Shown: one piece after another, positions 19,789 to 31,656 of the stretch
How the letters are laid out: each line of letters starts with the position of its first letter
Numbering within the stretch: position 1 is the stretch's first letter
NCBI GenBank assembly: GCA_900169235.1
Contig: FWCC01000447.1
Location: 1 to 44,769 of the forward strand
Direction of reading: 5' to 3'
Origin: Zarea fungicola
Taxonomy: Eukaryota > Ascomycota > Sordariomycetes > Hypocreales > Cordycipitaceae
DNA length: 44,769 nt
Made by a program: the position numbers and the translations under genes
Notes under the pieces: generated by a model
Databases searched by the model: none
Told to the model about the DNA's origin: nothing
The model's input: only the letters and a program-made list of their open reading frames with translations

Positions 19789-21832
19789 TCATGGCCACAT
19801 TATCCACTCTGTGGTCGGCTCGCCCCAAATCGGAAACTCCAGTTGGCTTTTTGGAAGCTGCACGCGCGTGCTTGTAATTTCAATATGCAGGCCATCGACG
19901 TGGGCCAGTTCAACAACAGAGTCGTTGCTGCTGAGCACTCCAACTTGCAGCGTGCGCTGGAGAAACGGAGTAACGGCGTCTGCATCCAAGCAAGGCAACG
20001 TACCCGTGGCGACAAGCTTCATGAGTGCCGATGTCAGCGGCAGCGTGCCCGAGATTTTCGACTGCGAACCCGTCGACCGATTCATGGCAAAAATGCCGAC
20101 CGAGCCGATTTGATTCTGCGCCAGCATCCAATCTGCCGGATCGGAAGCCGGTAAGTCAATAAAGAAATGCACAGCGAAAACGCCGTCCAAGGCTTCAACA
20201 TTGACTTGAACGTTGGCGATCCACTCCGTGTATTCTCCATCCCGAACAATTTCATGGGCTAGTGGATCGGCCGCCGCCAATTTGATATTGTGTGTCCCGT
20301 TTGAAGCCAGTGGCGAGCCGAGCTTGTCGGCACTTTTCAGAGCTGCGACCCGAAGCCGCGAGTCTTTCATGGCAATGCCTGCTGGGCTGGATCCCCCGTA
20401 CCAGTTGTTGATTTTGTGAATCAGCGACTGCTGAAGTGCACCCCTATCGCCAATATGCGGATGAGTGTCGGCATACACATAGCCAAAGACTTCCGTCGTG
20501 CGCGACAAATCCGACGTCCAAAACGTATCGGGCGTGGCATAAAACGGAACCAGCGGGCTTGTGGAATCTTGCATGGTTCCTTTGGGGGCCGTATAGCTCG
20601 TCTCGCCGTTTGCCATGGGCTGAATCCACGCGTCCGGATTCAGCACCTGCCACATGGCTACCAGCCGATCCGTCATGGTATGGTGCAAGAAGAAGAGGGG
20701 ATCAAACGACGACAGCGGAACATAGGTCATATGGCCTTTTAGGCCACCATACAGGTGAATGATGTCGTGCACGGCTTCAATGGAGTCCAGGTTTGCCCCG
20801 TGCTGAGACGCTGCCCATGCTTTATTGCTGAACGCATTAAAATCGTGATAATTTGAGAAAAGAATGTATAGCCGTTGCTGAAGCTCAGGAAGCTTTGACA
20901 GCAGCGCGGCGCTGACTTGATAATTGACCGAGGGAGGAGCTGTTTCGCTGACGTTCATATTTGGTGCTCGTTTGGTCTCGTTCCATTGTTTGAGCTAAGA
21001 GGAAAAGTCAGGTCATGATGGCAATCAAAGAGATTGACAGTCCTTACCGGGTTCCAGATGAAAGCATCCGAGTCTAATGGATGGAAGATGTAAGAATAGA
21101 GTGGATTCCGAATGTGCTGTGGCCCATTTGGTCCGTACTGAATAATCACCGGACTCCAAAAGCAGTCTGGGAGATGCGTCTCGCCGGCGGGAGCGGGTAG
21201 ACTCCAGTCCCAGTAAGGGACACGAAACCGGGCGGCGGCCTGCTGGTATAGCGCCCGCTCGGCTGGGTTGGCAAAAAGACTCGCAATGGCGTTGGCCAGC
21301 TTGAACATTTGTTGCTGTAGCCGTTAGCGACTGGCCATGTCCTGGAAACTCGACATACCTCGTAGAGCGCCAGATACGGCCGGTGCCACGTCGGAAATAA
21401 CACTGAGCTGTGCGTGCAATAGCCCGACTGTCCTGCGCCGGGCGCCGGCTGGACGCCGTTCCACGGTTGAAATGGGACACCATGGATGCCTAGACGGCAT
21501 TCGTAAATACAAAATACACATGGCAAGTTGAGAAAAAGGCTTGTCCTACCTGCAATCTGATACCATGATAGTGGGGAGTCTTGACTGACGGACTGAAACA
21601 TACTCAGCGCCAGAATGTACAGATCCCACATGTAGCCGTCTTTTCTCATGTCGTGAATCTCGGGTCGAATTGGAATACTCCCATTAGGAGCAAGCGGCAA
21701 CTTGCCGACGATAATCTTGGCCGTGGGATCTTGCCTCCTGACCAGCTGGTCCAAGTCTACACCATAATCGTATGATTGCGCGACTGACGCCGCCACGACA
21801 CCAACGAATGTGAGAAGCAGAGTCGACCGCAT
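19789..21832 (-). CDS. Secreted tyrosinase (type 3 copper oxidase)
   Basis: Four exons: 21832-21550, 21489-21359, 21314-21048 and 20994-19789, all with GT-AG introns, giving 628 aa. It oxidises monophenols and o-diphenols to quinones, the first steps of melanin-type pigment formation. Residues 1-19 are a signal peptide (hydrophobic, ending VAASVAQ). The CuA ligands are His97, His121 and His130 (IHG and CTHSSVLFPTWHRPY); Cys119 two residues before His121 is placed for the Cys-His thioether seen in fungal tyrosinases. CuB is HDIIH (His303, His307) plus the His of FFLHHTMTD (about 331). A C-terminal region of about 270 residues follows, as in fungal tyrosinases with an extra domain that may shield the active site. 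The start is fixed by the signal peptide and by the exon phases. Confidence 0.92.
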
Positions 21833-22981
21833 GCTCTCTGCTGATGTGTAAAAACGGATGAATATGAAGGAAAGAGTAAAGATTCGAGTAGTAGAGTAGC
21901 AACCGTTTTGATGCTGTTGGTTGCTTGTACTCTTGACGTTGTTTCGTTGTTTTATATGCGAATATCGAATAGGCTGGCTTGAAATCGAGGACAAGAATTG
22001 TTGTATATGAGGACAAAAACTTTGTAGTTTCCAAGATGGAAGCCGAATTTGCTTGTTTAAATGCACGGCACGGCGGGAAGGGAAGAACAGAGGCGAAATG
22101 TCTTGGGCAGGAGACAGTGACGTCTGGTCGTGTATGTGGCGTGTACAGTGTACCTCGTGATATTTTCGGATAACCAGAAAGAGGATGAAATTCGTGTATC
22201 ACCAGGGAAAAAGGTATCTCAGCTAAAAATGATGAAATAAATGAGTCAAATTAGCACAAGGAACGTGTAAAGAGGAGGAGACGAGCTGAGGAAGAAGATT
22301 CTGCCCGTTTTCTTTGGGAATGCGTCGCGTACTCTCGGCAACGCAATGGAAGAAATGCGATTCGCGAGAGGGAACCAATTAAGAAGACGAAGACAAGACC
22401 CAAGACGGAAGACGGAAGAAGAAAAGAGGAAAAGAGAAGAAAAAAAGACAAAAATGTCGCCAGCTGCGCGTTTGTTACGCCAGCTGCCGGGCGGAAATTG
22501 TTTCGGAAATGTTGGCAAAGCTTCGCCCGTTGCCCAAGTCACGCGATAGGGCTGGTCGTGGAATTATGCCGGAATAGAGTCAGAGATGCGAGGACCACCT
22601 TCGGCCACCTCTCCCGTGTTGTGTGTTGTGCATTTTCGGACATGGCCTCGTTCTTGTGTCATGGGCTCGGCATTCTGCGTGGAAGCTCGCTTGTAACCAT
22701 TTGTACAACAAGGGCTTGCTGCGCCACTGGCACAACTGGGCATGGAAATATGCTCGCATGTGCAAATTACAGATAGACTACTTGATGCAACTTGATGAAT
22801 GCAAGTCATTAAATTCTGGCCGCTGTGTAAATCTATGCTATATTGCGCCCCCAAGAAAATGTATACAAATCGTCCCCGTCCCCGTCCTCTCTGCTTACAA
22901 GGGTAGCAGACTGAAGAAAAAAGAAAACAAAAGAGAACCCCACAATTGACCAACTCATAAACATGCCTTCCTCTCCGTTTT
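21833..22981. other. Intergenic region between tyrosinase and RPA2
   Basis: Tyrosinase promoter on one side, RPA2 3' UTR on the other. A purine-rich tract lies near 22,380-22,460. No gene is supported. Confidence 0.45.
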
Positions 22982-25900
22982 TTACGCTGCCGCAATGGCA
23001 GTTAGTGGTAGTGGCTTGAGGACTCCCTTGCGAGGCTCATCATCCTGGCTGATTCTGTACTTGAGCTTGACACCCATGGCCGCCAGTTCAACATCGAGGT
23101 ACTTGAGCGCACCCGGAACAACCACTTGCGTGGTCTGGTCGCCGCCAACCCACGAGTTGCCCTGGCCGTCCTCCCAGATCTCGCCCTGAATGTCCGTCAG
23201 GTCGGTGCCAATCTCGTCGTCGAGCTTCTGCGCGCAGTGGCGGCAGCGCACCACGCTCGGCGCCTTCTTCCTCGACGGCGCAAACTGCGACACCGTCGGC
23301 TGCACCGACAGGAACGAGCCGCAGCGGCGGCAGATCCACGACTTGGTGTAGTCGGAGCAGTTGAGCAGACGGTCCTGCAGCAAAAACGCCGTGCCGTGCG
23401 CCAGCAGCGCGTCGCGCTCCATTTCACCGACACGGATACCACCACCACGCTTTCGGCCCTTGATCGGCTGGCCCGTCGTCGGCACAATCGGACCCGTCGT
23501 ACGCACCTGGTACTTGTCGTTGACCATGTGACGCAGTCGCTGGTAGTAGACGACGCCAATGTAAATGTCCGCTCCCAGCTCCTCGCCCGTGATGCCCGAG
23601 TACATGGGCTCGTTGCCGTGGTAGCTGTAGCCTGCCTTCATCAGCTGATGGCCAAAGTGGTCCGCCGCCGTGTGCTCCTCATTAAACTTGAACGGCGTAC
23701 AGTCCTGTGCGAGACCGTGCAGCGCACCGGCCTTGCCCGCCAGCGACTCGACAAACATGCCAATCGTCATTCGCGACGGGAAGGCGTGCGGGTTGATGAT
23801 GATGTCGGGCTGCATGCCGGATTCGGAAAAGGGCATGTCCACTGCCGGCCATTTCTGCGAGCAAACACCCTTTTGACCGTGGCGGGAGGAGAACTTGTCA
23901 CCGATGATGGGCGAACGGGGTACGCGGAACTTGACGGAGATGGTCTGTAGGGGCTCGGAGCCGGTCTCGGCACCAATGAGACGCACTTCCTCCACAAAGC
24001 CAGTCTCGCCATCCTTGTACTTTTCGTAGTGCGTGATGCCGTCGAGGTTGACCAGGTCGCCGCGGTAGTCGGGCGTCACTGTGTGCCAAGCACAAATCAC
24101 GTCACCCTCCTGCACCAGGCGGCCGACATGCGGCAGGCCGTCGTCATCCAGCATGCCCTGGTAGGACGCGCTAATGTAGCTGTGCGGAGCAAACCCGAAT
24201 GCTTTGGTGACACTCTTGCTTGCCTTTGTTCTCGAGTCGTCCTTGAGCGAAATCTTCTTTGTCTTGTAGACGGTACCGTGTCCAAATCCTCTCTCGTGCG
24301 CCGACTTGTTCAGGATCATGGCGTCGTCCATCTCGTAGCCGGTATATGAAATGACGGCAACAACAGCGTTGGTTCCGTTGGGGAAGTTGTCAAACCCATA
24401 GGCGTTATGCAGGGGGCTGCGGACGACGGGTGTCTGGCCCGTCTGCAGGCGATAGGACTTGTTGTCCGTGCGATGCACGAGCGCTGTGCCGGGCGTACCC
24501 ATCGTTTGCTTACCCATCTGACACTGGTACATGTTACGCGGCGATTGGTTAAAGTCGGAAAAGGGTGTCATGTTTGCCAGAATGGAGAGAATGTTTGTGG
24601 GATCAAACTCGACGTGGGTCGACAGGCCAGATTCGATTTCCTCGGGAACAACGGCGATGGCCATGTATGGCTGCTCATAGGGTCCAACCATGTCCTCCTT
24701 TTGCAGTGGCAAGTACTTGACAGGGCGAATCATGCGAGACGGGGTCGAGGTCATGTAGATGCCAGGGTACGAGCCACCAGTGGATGGTGGGACGTATCCG
24801 ATTTCGAGGTGCAGAGGCACGCCGCGGCTGCCCTCGACCTTCCAGTATCGGAGGGAGTCGGCAATGCGAAGCGACTCCTTGGGCTTGCACCAGCCAATAA
24901 TTTTGCCGTCAAGCATGATGACGACGCTCTCGGCCGTTGAGGCGCTGGAGATGTCTACGGCACCAAGCTCGGCGACGAGCGCTGGCACCTTGGACACGTC
25001 GACATGGTCCGTCATAATCTTGCATTTGTGCGCCAAATGGTTGAGAAGACCACAGGGAGCACCATCAGGAGTGTGGACAGGGCACATGAACCCCCACGAC
25101 TCGGGAAGAAGCTTTCGGACGGCGGTGGTTTTGAGCTGCGCAAAAAAGGCACCACGATGGACCATGCGGAAATGCGAAATGAAACGAAGAAAGTTGAGCT
25201 TTTCGGCAACGACGGTAAAACCTGCAGTCTGCTGAAGATCCAGTCCGGAGGGACTTTGCAGGTTGCCGGTGGAGAGGAAGTACTCGAGAGCGTTGCCCAG
25301 GTTTTCGTTGGCCTTTCGGAAAATGGAGGTGGGGAATTCTTTGCGGAATTCCTCCGAGTTGAAAGTCACGCCGGGATGTCGTCGAAAGTATTCGCGGAGG
25401 GAAAGTCGTACACCAACACCGAGGAACTCGTCGAGTCTCTCCTTTAGGATCTGGCCGTAGAGGAAGCCACCGAGTAGAATCTCCTGGTTTTGAATAGCAT
25501 CGGGGTTGTCGACGGCGCACTCACCAGCGACGAGGGCGTACAGCTTGCGGATCATGAATAGGAGCATGCGGAACTTTTCGTCGTCCTGTTTGGCAGTTAC
25601 ATTGACGTTGCCCAGGTGAGGTAGAACAATTCTGCGGAGAAATTCTGTGCCAACGTCGTGGTCGGACATGGTTTCGGGTACGCCCAAGACGACTCGGAAT
25701 TTTTGGCCGAGGTATGCGCGCGTCTCGGACTGGCTGTAGAGGTTGTAGGATTTGTAGGTGCGCAGCAGCAGCTCAACACGATCTGTCAGGAAGGTGTTTT
25801 CTGTCGCCTTGCTGCCCATTGGGCCAATCAGGCCCTCAAAGATTTCGCGATCGTTGGTTTCCACCAGGGCCTTTATAATCATGATGACGGGTACAAGATA

Positions 25901-26738
25901 TTCGTTTTTCCGCCATGAGAAACGAAACGTGACGTTTCCGTCGTTGAGGTAGTGCAGGACGTTGGACTGGGAAGTTTCGTCGGGGCGAACGGATCGCATA
26001 ATGATACCGTACTGGCTGTAACCGGGTCCTCTGTTCTGGAAACTGGGTCGGGTAATGGCCATGGGAAAGTTTCGCTTGTTGACCTGGAGCATACGAATAA
26101 TTTTTTCGATACCGTTGACAACAAAGTAGCCTCCCAGCTCGTCGGATTCCTCCTTGCGCTGGACGAGGAGAGCAGGTGGGTTTTTTTCGAGGTGGCAGCG
26201 GTTTGACTATGCATCTTTTGTTAGCAAGCATGCCAGAGTTGCGTCCGGTCTGCGACGGTAAGCGTACCTTGAGCATAATGGGGACTTGTCCCAGATCGCG
26301 GACAAATTCATGGGAGTCGCCTCCATTGATGTTGTATACAAATGTGGCCGAGAGACGGCCTCGGTATGTGACGTGACGCTCTCTGCACTCGGCAGGAAAG
26401 ATTTCGCGGTTTCGGGCCATCTTATTGGAGGGCGGAACTTGGGGTCGATGGACCATGACATTCTTGATGCGGATACTCAATTTGTTCTTGCCCTCGGGGC
26501 CCTTTCTCTCGTCGCCGTCGAGATAGACCTTTGAGCCAATATCGGCCACGCCATGGTCGAGAAGACTGGGCTTGCCATCATCTCGGAACAGGCCGTTGAA
26601 AGACTCGATGTGAGGATCGACAGCCAATTGAAGTGCGGGGTATGCGGTCTTGTCCTTTGGCGGATTTCTGAATAGATTTTCTCTTCTTAATGTGTTGTAC
26701 TGGTGGTTCCAGTCCGTTTTGGTGGCCGAGGGAGCCAT
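22982..26738 (-). CDS. RPA2: RNA polymerase I second-largest subunit (RPA2 / A135)
   Basis: Two exons, 26738-26268 and 26206-22982, separated by a 61-nt intron, giving 1,231 aa (yeast A135 is 1,203). This subunit forms half of the catalytic cleft of RNA polymerase I, which transcribes the rRNA precursor in the nucleolus. Visible landmarks are the protrusion and lobe regions, GFMCPVHTPDGAPCGLLNHL (fork-loop region), the GYEMDDAMILNKSA block, GDKFSSRHGQKG (hybrid-binding site), and the zinc ribbon WICRRCG with VVRCRHC near the C-terminus. The N-terminus DWNHQYNTLRRENLFRNPP fits Pol I rather than Pol II or III. Residues LGQVPIMLK and SNRCHLEKNPPALL join cleanly across the intron. Codon use is GC3-rich. 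Certainty of identity is high. Confidence 0.96.
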
Positions 26739-29700
26739 TTTGAATGCAGTAGAGCCGCTGACGGCAGCGAGTTGCGTTGTGGCGCAAGTTGGTGCAAGGT
26801 GATTATACCACTACTACGGCAAAAGTGAAGCTCATGTGCATTCAATTGCTGGATTTTCGAGAATGCACACAGCGTCAGGCTTTAGAACGCTGGAGCTGTA
26901 CGTTGAGGAGAGCGTTTGCGATTCACTTTTTTTTACCCAGACTGCGGCAAGCTTTGCTGCGAATGGAGGCTACGGGAAAAAAAGTTGCGATAAGAACGGG
27001 TCACATGGGATAAAGGACTATCGATAAGCAGGGTGCCAGTGCCTTCTTGGTGCTTGACTGAGTCTGCTAGTTAGTGCCGCTACTCCACTCCGTACTGGTG
27101 CAGGGTAAGGTGGGGTTGCAGTTGGAGAAGGTGGCATGCGAGGCGGGGCAAAGGGGCTCGTTGCGGAAGCCGTTCACTCGAGCAATGCCATTCTCAGTCG
27201 GGCGGCTGAGCAGTTTCAAGTTACACCCTCTAGTCATTTGCGTATGCTGATTTCGGTGAAGGACCTCTGTCTAATAGGCTGAAATGCTGAGCAAAGGCCT
27301 ATGCGCTGCAGCCTGCAGCCACCTGCCTCCTACATGTCGCGCCGGCCTTGGCTTGGCGTCTCTGTATTTTATCTTGTCACGGCTCGAGATCGGGAATGGC
27401 ACATGAGGAACCGCCAAAGTACGAAACATGAACAGCCGTTCAGTACGGGGCACTCTAGCTGTAATCATTGCGAGACGTTGTCGACATTTCCATACAGATA
27501 TGACGTCGAGGTCTAGCGTCGCGCTCGATGGACAGCAGTGACAGACTGGATTTATATTGCCCAGCATCATACTCAGTAAAGCAGGCATCCACCCAGATGT
27601 GAGTGGCCCATTCAAAAGGCAATGGGCGATGCGAACCAGTTACGTACCAGTAGCCTTGACTCTCGGGGGACATGTATGTGGTAGTAATGGAGGCAAGGAT
27701 CTCAAGCCACATTGGCAAAGTGCGAGCCAGGAGGCGGCAAGCGGCCTGCATGTGTGGCCTGCAGCATGCGACCATGTTTTATTTACCCATTGTGCCCCAT
27801 TGCACGGCTTGAGTCGACCAGATGACCCCGACGAGGATGGGGAGTGGATAGCAGCCGTTCGGCGGAGCACAAGGTCGTAGTAGGCCGAAGACCGGCAATT
27901 ACTAGAGTATTTTCGTGTTGCCTATAAGAAACTTGGGCGAGAAGGATAAAAATGATATACCGGGCTCAGCTTGCTGGGCAGAAGCTCAGTCAATGACGGC
28001 CCCGCAGGTCGCCTTTTCTGTCGCCATGGCTTGCTGCAAGCTGCGGAGCGGGCTGCACGCTGCACGATGCAAGCCTCGCCGTTGCAGCCGGCGCGAAGCA
28101 GCAGCCTTGTTTTACACTGCATCAATAAAGGCTAAATGATCAGCAGAATCAAGCTGTTTTCGTCGAATCTTTGGCCATGGGCCATGTTATAGGATGTGCT
28201 GCTGTAGGTTGTAGACAAGCAGAGTCTGTAACAAGGCATGAATGCGGCGTGATTTCACAAGGCTCTTTATTATGTTGGCGTCTAGCTTGCCACTAGGTAA
28301 CGGGCAACTGTAGATATACTCCATCAGAGTCAACCTCCAAGGTAAGGATGCCGCTGGAGATGCAGACCTGCGGCCCGCCGTCGTCTCCGTGTCGGGGGAG
28401 CAGGGGTTATTCGGAACGGTGAATAACTCCGAGCAATTTATCTCTGTGACACTTTTGTAAACAAAAGGGGTCTTGGTGAGAAAAAAAAATGAGGAGACGG
28501 AGAGATCTGGCTACTGGTGCGTAGGACAAGAGGTTGTGGCATATGCATCTAGAGGCTGTAGCTTGGCTTTATAATTATTAGAGGGTGTATTAGGACAGGG
28601 CCAGGTTCAGCAACGCACGGCCTCCCGCAGCTATTTCTTGCTAGGACGATCTTGAAATTCGGCGGCGGGAAGTAGATTTGGCAGGCAGAAAAAGAAAAAA
28701 AGAAATGAAAAAAGAAAGCATTGAGCAGAAAAGGGTCGATGGGAGGCGAGGGAGGCTAGAGGAGACCAGGGGAAGCCGGCATATTGTGGCAATGTGGTAA
28801 ACAATTTGCGGTAGCTGCCCGAGGGCCGGTGTCATCTCGACCTGACTTTTCACAAGGACTGCCGTGAGTGTCGAGCCCAGAAAATAAGAAATGAATGAGA
28901 CGATGGACCGACGACAGGGTTTGGACACGGTCTGGTGACACTGGCTTGCGGTATGACGTCTCCTCATCGGCGCGGGCCTTGCACTTATTATTTAGTTGGT
29001 GCTACCTACTAGAGGGTCCTAGTGGGCTCTGTTCGTTATAGTGGCCCTCGGGGCCGCTCTTTAGCGCTTGCAGGGGTTGCAGGGGTCTGCTACGGGGGGC
29101 ATTGGGGGCTTGGGCGGCGTCGGGGTGCAGACAAAACAGTGGCCACTACTGGACAAGCATCCTGGCATCCTGGCATGTCTCTTGGCAGAAGCCGTCCACT
29201 GTGGCTCAGCGGCTACAGGGCAGTTACTACTGCACGTCCAGGGGCACAGAGTTGGAGAGGTGCCTGTATCAGCGGTCCAGCACGGACAGTCAGCGATAAG
29301 CGAGACAAGGTAGGCACTGTTGTCCGTATTGGGAAATGAAGAACAAGCATTGCAAATCAAGATCCGGAGACTGTCGGCGCCTAGGAGGAAAGGAGTTGAG
29401 GCTGGTGTCGTTTTCATTGGTGCCCATCTGATGCCGACTTTAGTGAGTGCTGCCATGCTGCAAGTTCAGAGGGTGGTGGTGTATCTGGTACAACAACACC
29501 ATGCCACAGTAGTAGAGCTGGGTAACGTGAGCTGCAAACAGGCAGCTACAGCCATGGATACAAGGACTTGGGTGCAGTAATCAGTAATGAGTTGCGTTGA
29601 AGATGAGTCTACTTGGTAGACACGCAGAATTCAACACTGCCGCCGGTCTACGGAATCAAAGACGGCAAATTCAAAAGGTACGCCGGCATGTGGTACTGTA

Positions 29701-30734
29701 GCCACCGGGCAGTACCTTGGCCTGGCAGGGTTCCATGTCCAGTGTGCAGGTATCGCTTGGCCGGGCACAACAGCACAAAGGAACCTGCCTCCACGACAGG
29801 TGGGGTTGGCCTCCTACAGCGGGCGACATGTACCTTTTGCTCAAGCTATAACGTTGGCAGCAACCCAGTATAGGCCGTAGTGCACCTCATCTACGTACTT
29901 CTTCTTGCTTGCTCTGCTCTGCTACGACTCCATCAGTTATTAGTTCCATCCTTGATTGTACCTTGTGCATGTACCCTTTGGCACCCTTTGCCGTACCCTT
30001 TGCTGTACCTTTCCTGTACCTTTGCTGCCACTCGGGCTTCTTTGTCTTTGCTTGGGTCTCCTACACGGCCGCGACACTCTCATTTTTTCCCTCTACCCTG
30101 TCAAGCTCGTGCTCTACCTTTGGGCGTCTTTGTTTTCCTTTTTTGCAAGCTTCCGGTCCACTTGTGCGGCCCTCCAACCGCCCTGTTCTCTTTCCTGCAG
30201 GACCTGCGGCTGAAGCATTCTTTTTTTTTTACCCTTGGCTTGGTCTGCTCACCTGTAGCCTCGCGCCGCGCGCTCTCTCTCTCTCTCGCTTTGGCCAGCA
30301 TCGCATAGTTACAGACGAAGACCCCGGAAAAGGGCCACCACGGAGACGGCCCAGCCCACAAACGGCCACCCGAGAAATCGACGCACACCCGTCTCGACTT
30401 CCGAGCTCCCACTCGAACAATACAAAAGCTCCAAAAAGAAAAGACCTGCCCCGGCCTTGTTTTCTCGCTCCATGCTTGCGAACAACCACACACAGCTCCA
30501 ACTCGCCAACTCGCCAACTCTATCAAGCTGTTGCCTATACTCCCAAGACACCTTGTCCGGCAACGGCCACACGTAGAGCTTCCGAGCTCTGTCGAGATAG
30601 AGCTTCCCATCTGACAAAACTACTACCGAACTACCGAGCTGACGAGCCACCACCGAAACCCAAACCCAAACACTCTACTTTCCATCGACTACGCACACCG
30701 AGACTCTGCCTTGCCAGGCCGAAAACTGCCGGGC
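26739..30734. other. 4-kb intergenic region with G-rich and pyrimidine-rich tracts
   Basis: Between the divergent RPA2 and ARL8 genes. No protein or known RNA gene is recognised. A G-rich block at 29,073-29,125 has runs of 3-6 G with short loops. The last 800 bp before ARL8 are strongly C/T-rich, with CCCTTTG/TACC units near 29,970-30,030 and a (CT)n run near 30,272-30,288, and probably form a long promoter or 5' leader. A 284-codon open frame there overlaps ARL8 exon 1 in another frame and looks spurious. Confidence 0.45.
29073..29125 (+). other. G-quadruplex-type G-rich motif
   Basis: Six G-runs occur in 53 bases. The last four (29094-29099, 29104-29108, 29112-29114, 29122-29125) have loops of 4, 3 and 7 bases, meeting the usual G3+N1-7 rule. 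Formation in vivo is unknown. Confidence 0.5.
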
Positions 30735-31656
30735 ATGTCTGTGTTATTTCGAAAGGTCTATGACTGGCTGCTGCGCACATTCTGGTAAGCTGGTCTGATG
30801 CTTTTTTCTTTTGGCTTTCGGATGCAATAGCGGCTACTGGCGTTGCTTCAACCTCCCTCAGCCAACTGGCACGCCGCCAAGCTCCTCCGCTGTCCATGGC
30901 ACACCCGACCTGACCAACTCGATGCATCGGCTAACAAGACACAAAACTGGTAATTAGGGCCCAGGAGATGGAAGTCACAGTCGTGGGCTTACAAAATGCC
31001 GGCAAAACGTCGTTGCTGCGTGTCCTGTCGGTAGGTTTCAAACTCTTGTGTCTCATGCGGCCAAGGGCTAACATGCTGTGCTATGCAGGGAGGAGAATTC
31101 ACACTCGAGTACGTATAATCGCTGCCGATATCGCCATCGTGACCCTGTGCGCCTGTTTTGTTATGAATCATGCGGCCCACGTCCACTTCCATGCCCACGC
31201 CGACGTCCGACACGGTTTTTGCTTTAGCTGACTTGTTTGTATTGTAGCTCGATACCGACAGTTGGGTTCAACCTGAAAAAGGTGCAACATGGACACGTTC
31301 TATTGAAATGCTGGGATCTGGGTGGCCAACCGCGCTTTCGCCCCATGTGGGAGAGGTATTGCCGAGGTGTCAACGCCATTGTTTTTGTCGTTGATATTGC
31401 CGATTTGCCACAGATTCCCGCCGCCAAGGAGGAGCTGCATGAGTTGATGCGCTTCCACTCCCTCGGTGGGATCCCCCTGCTGGTTCTCGGTAACAAGTCA
31501 GATCTTCCGGATAAGATGTCGGTAGATGACCTAATTGACGCGCTGGGTCTCAACTCAATACAGGGACGCGAAGTCTGTTGCTACGGCATCAGTGCCAGGG
31601 AAGAAACGAATCTTGATGCAGTCATTCAGTTCCTAGTCAAATGGGCTGGACGATAG
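30735..31656 (+). CDS. ARL8: ARL8-type Arf-like small GTPase
   Basis: Four exons: 30735-30784, 30958-31030, 31089-31108 (a 20-nt microexon) and 31248-31656, giving 183 aa (animal ARL8 is 186). ARL8 GTPases recruit motor adaptors to lysosomes or vacuoles. The N-terminus [17 protein letters not shown] is the amphipathic, non-myristoylated helix typical of ARL8, as there is no Gly2. The G1 loop is GLQNAGKTS; switch I is SIPTVGFN; G3 is WDLGGQPRF, where ARL8 has [26 protein letters not shown] is nearly family-identical; G4 is NKSD; and the C-terminal [12 protein letters not shown] matches too. Exon 1 ends in a split Trp codon, and the microexon encodes GGEFTLD up to a split Asp codon. All junctions are GT-AG and keep the frame. 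Confidence 0.93.

Noticed and set aside
23126..23950. Plus-strand open frame of 274 codons opposite RPA2
   Set aside because: Antisense shadow of a highly conserved gene; composition is Arg/Ala/Val-rich without domain signals.
29909..30763. Plus-strand open frame of 284 codons before ARL8
   Set aside because: Arises from CT-rich DNA, overlaps ARL8 exon 1 in a different frame and shows no domain; likely leader or promoter sequence.
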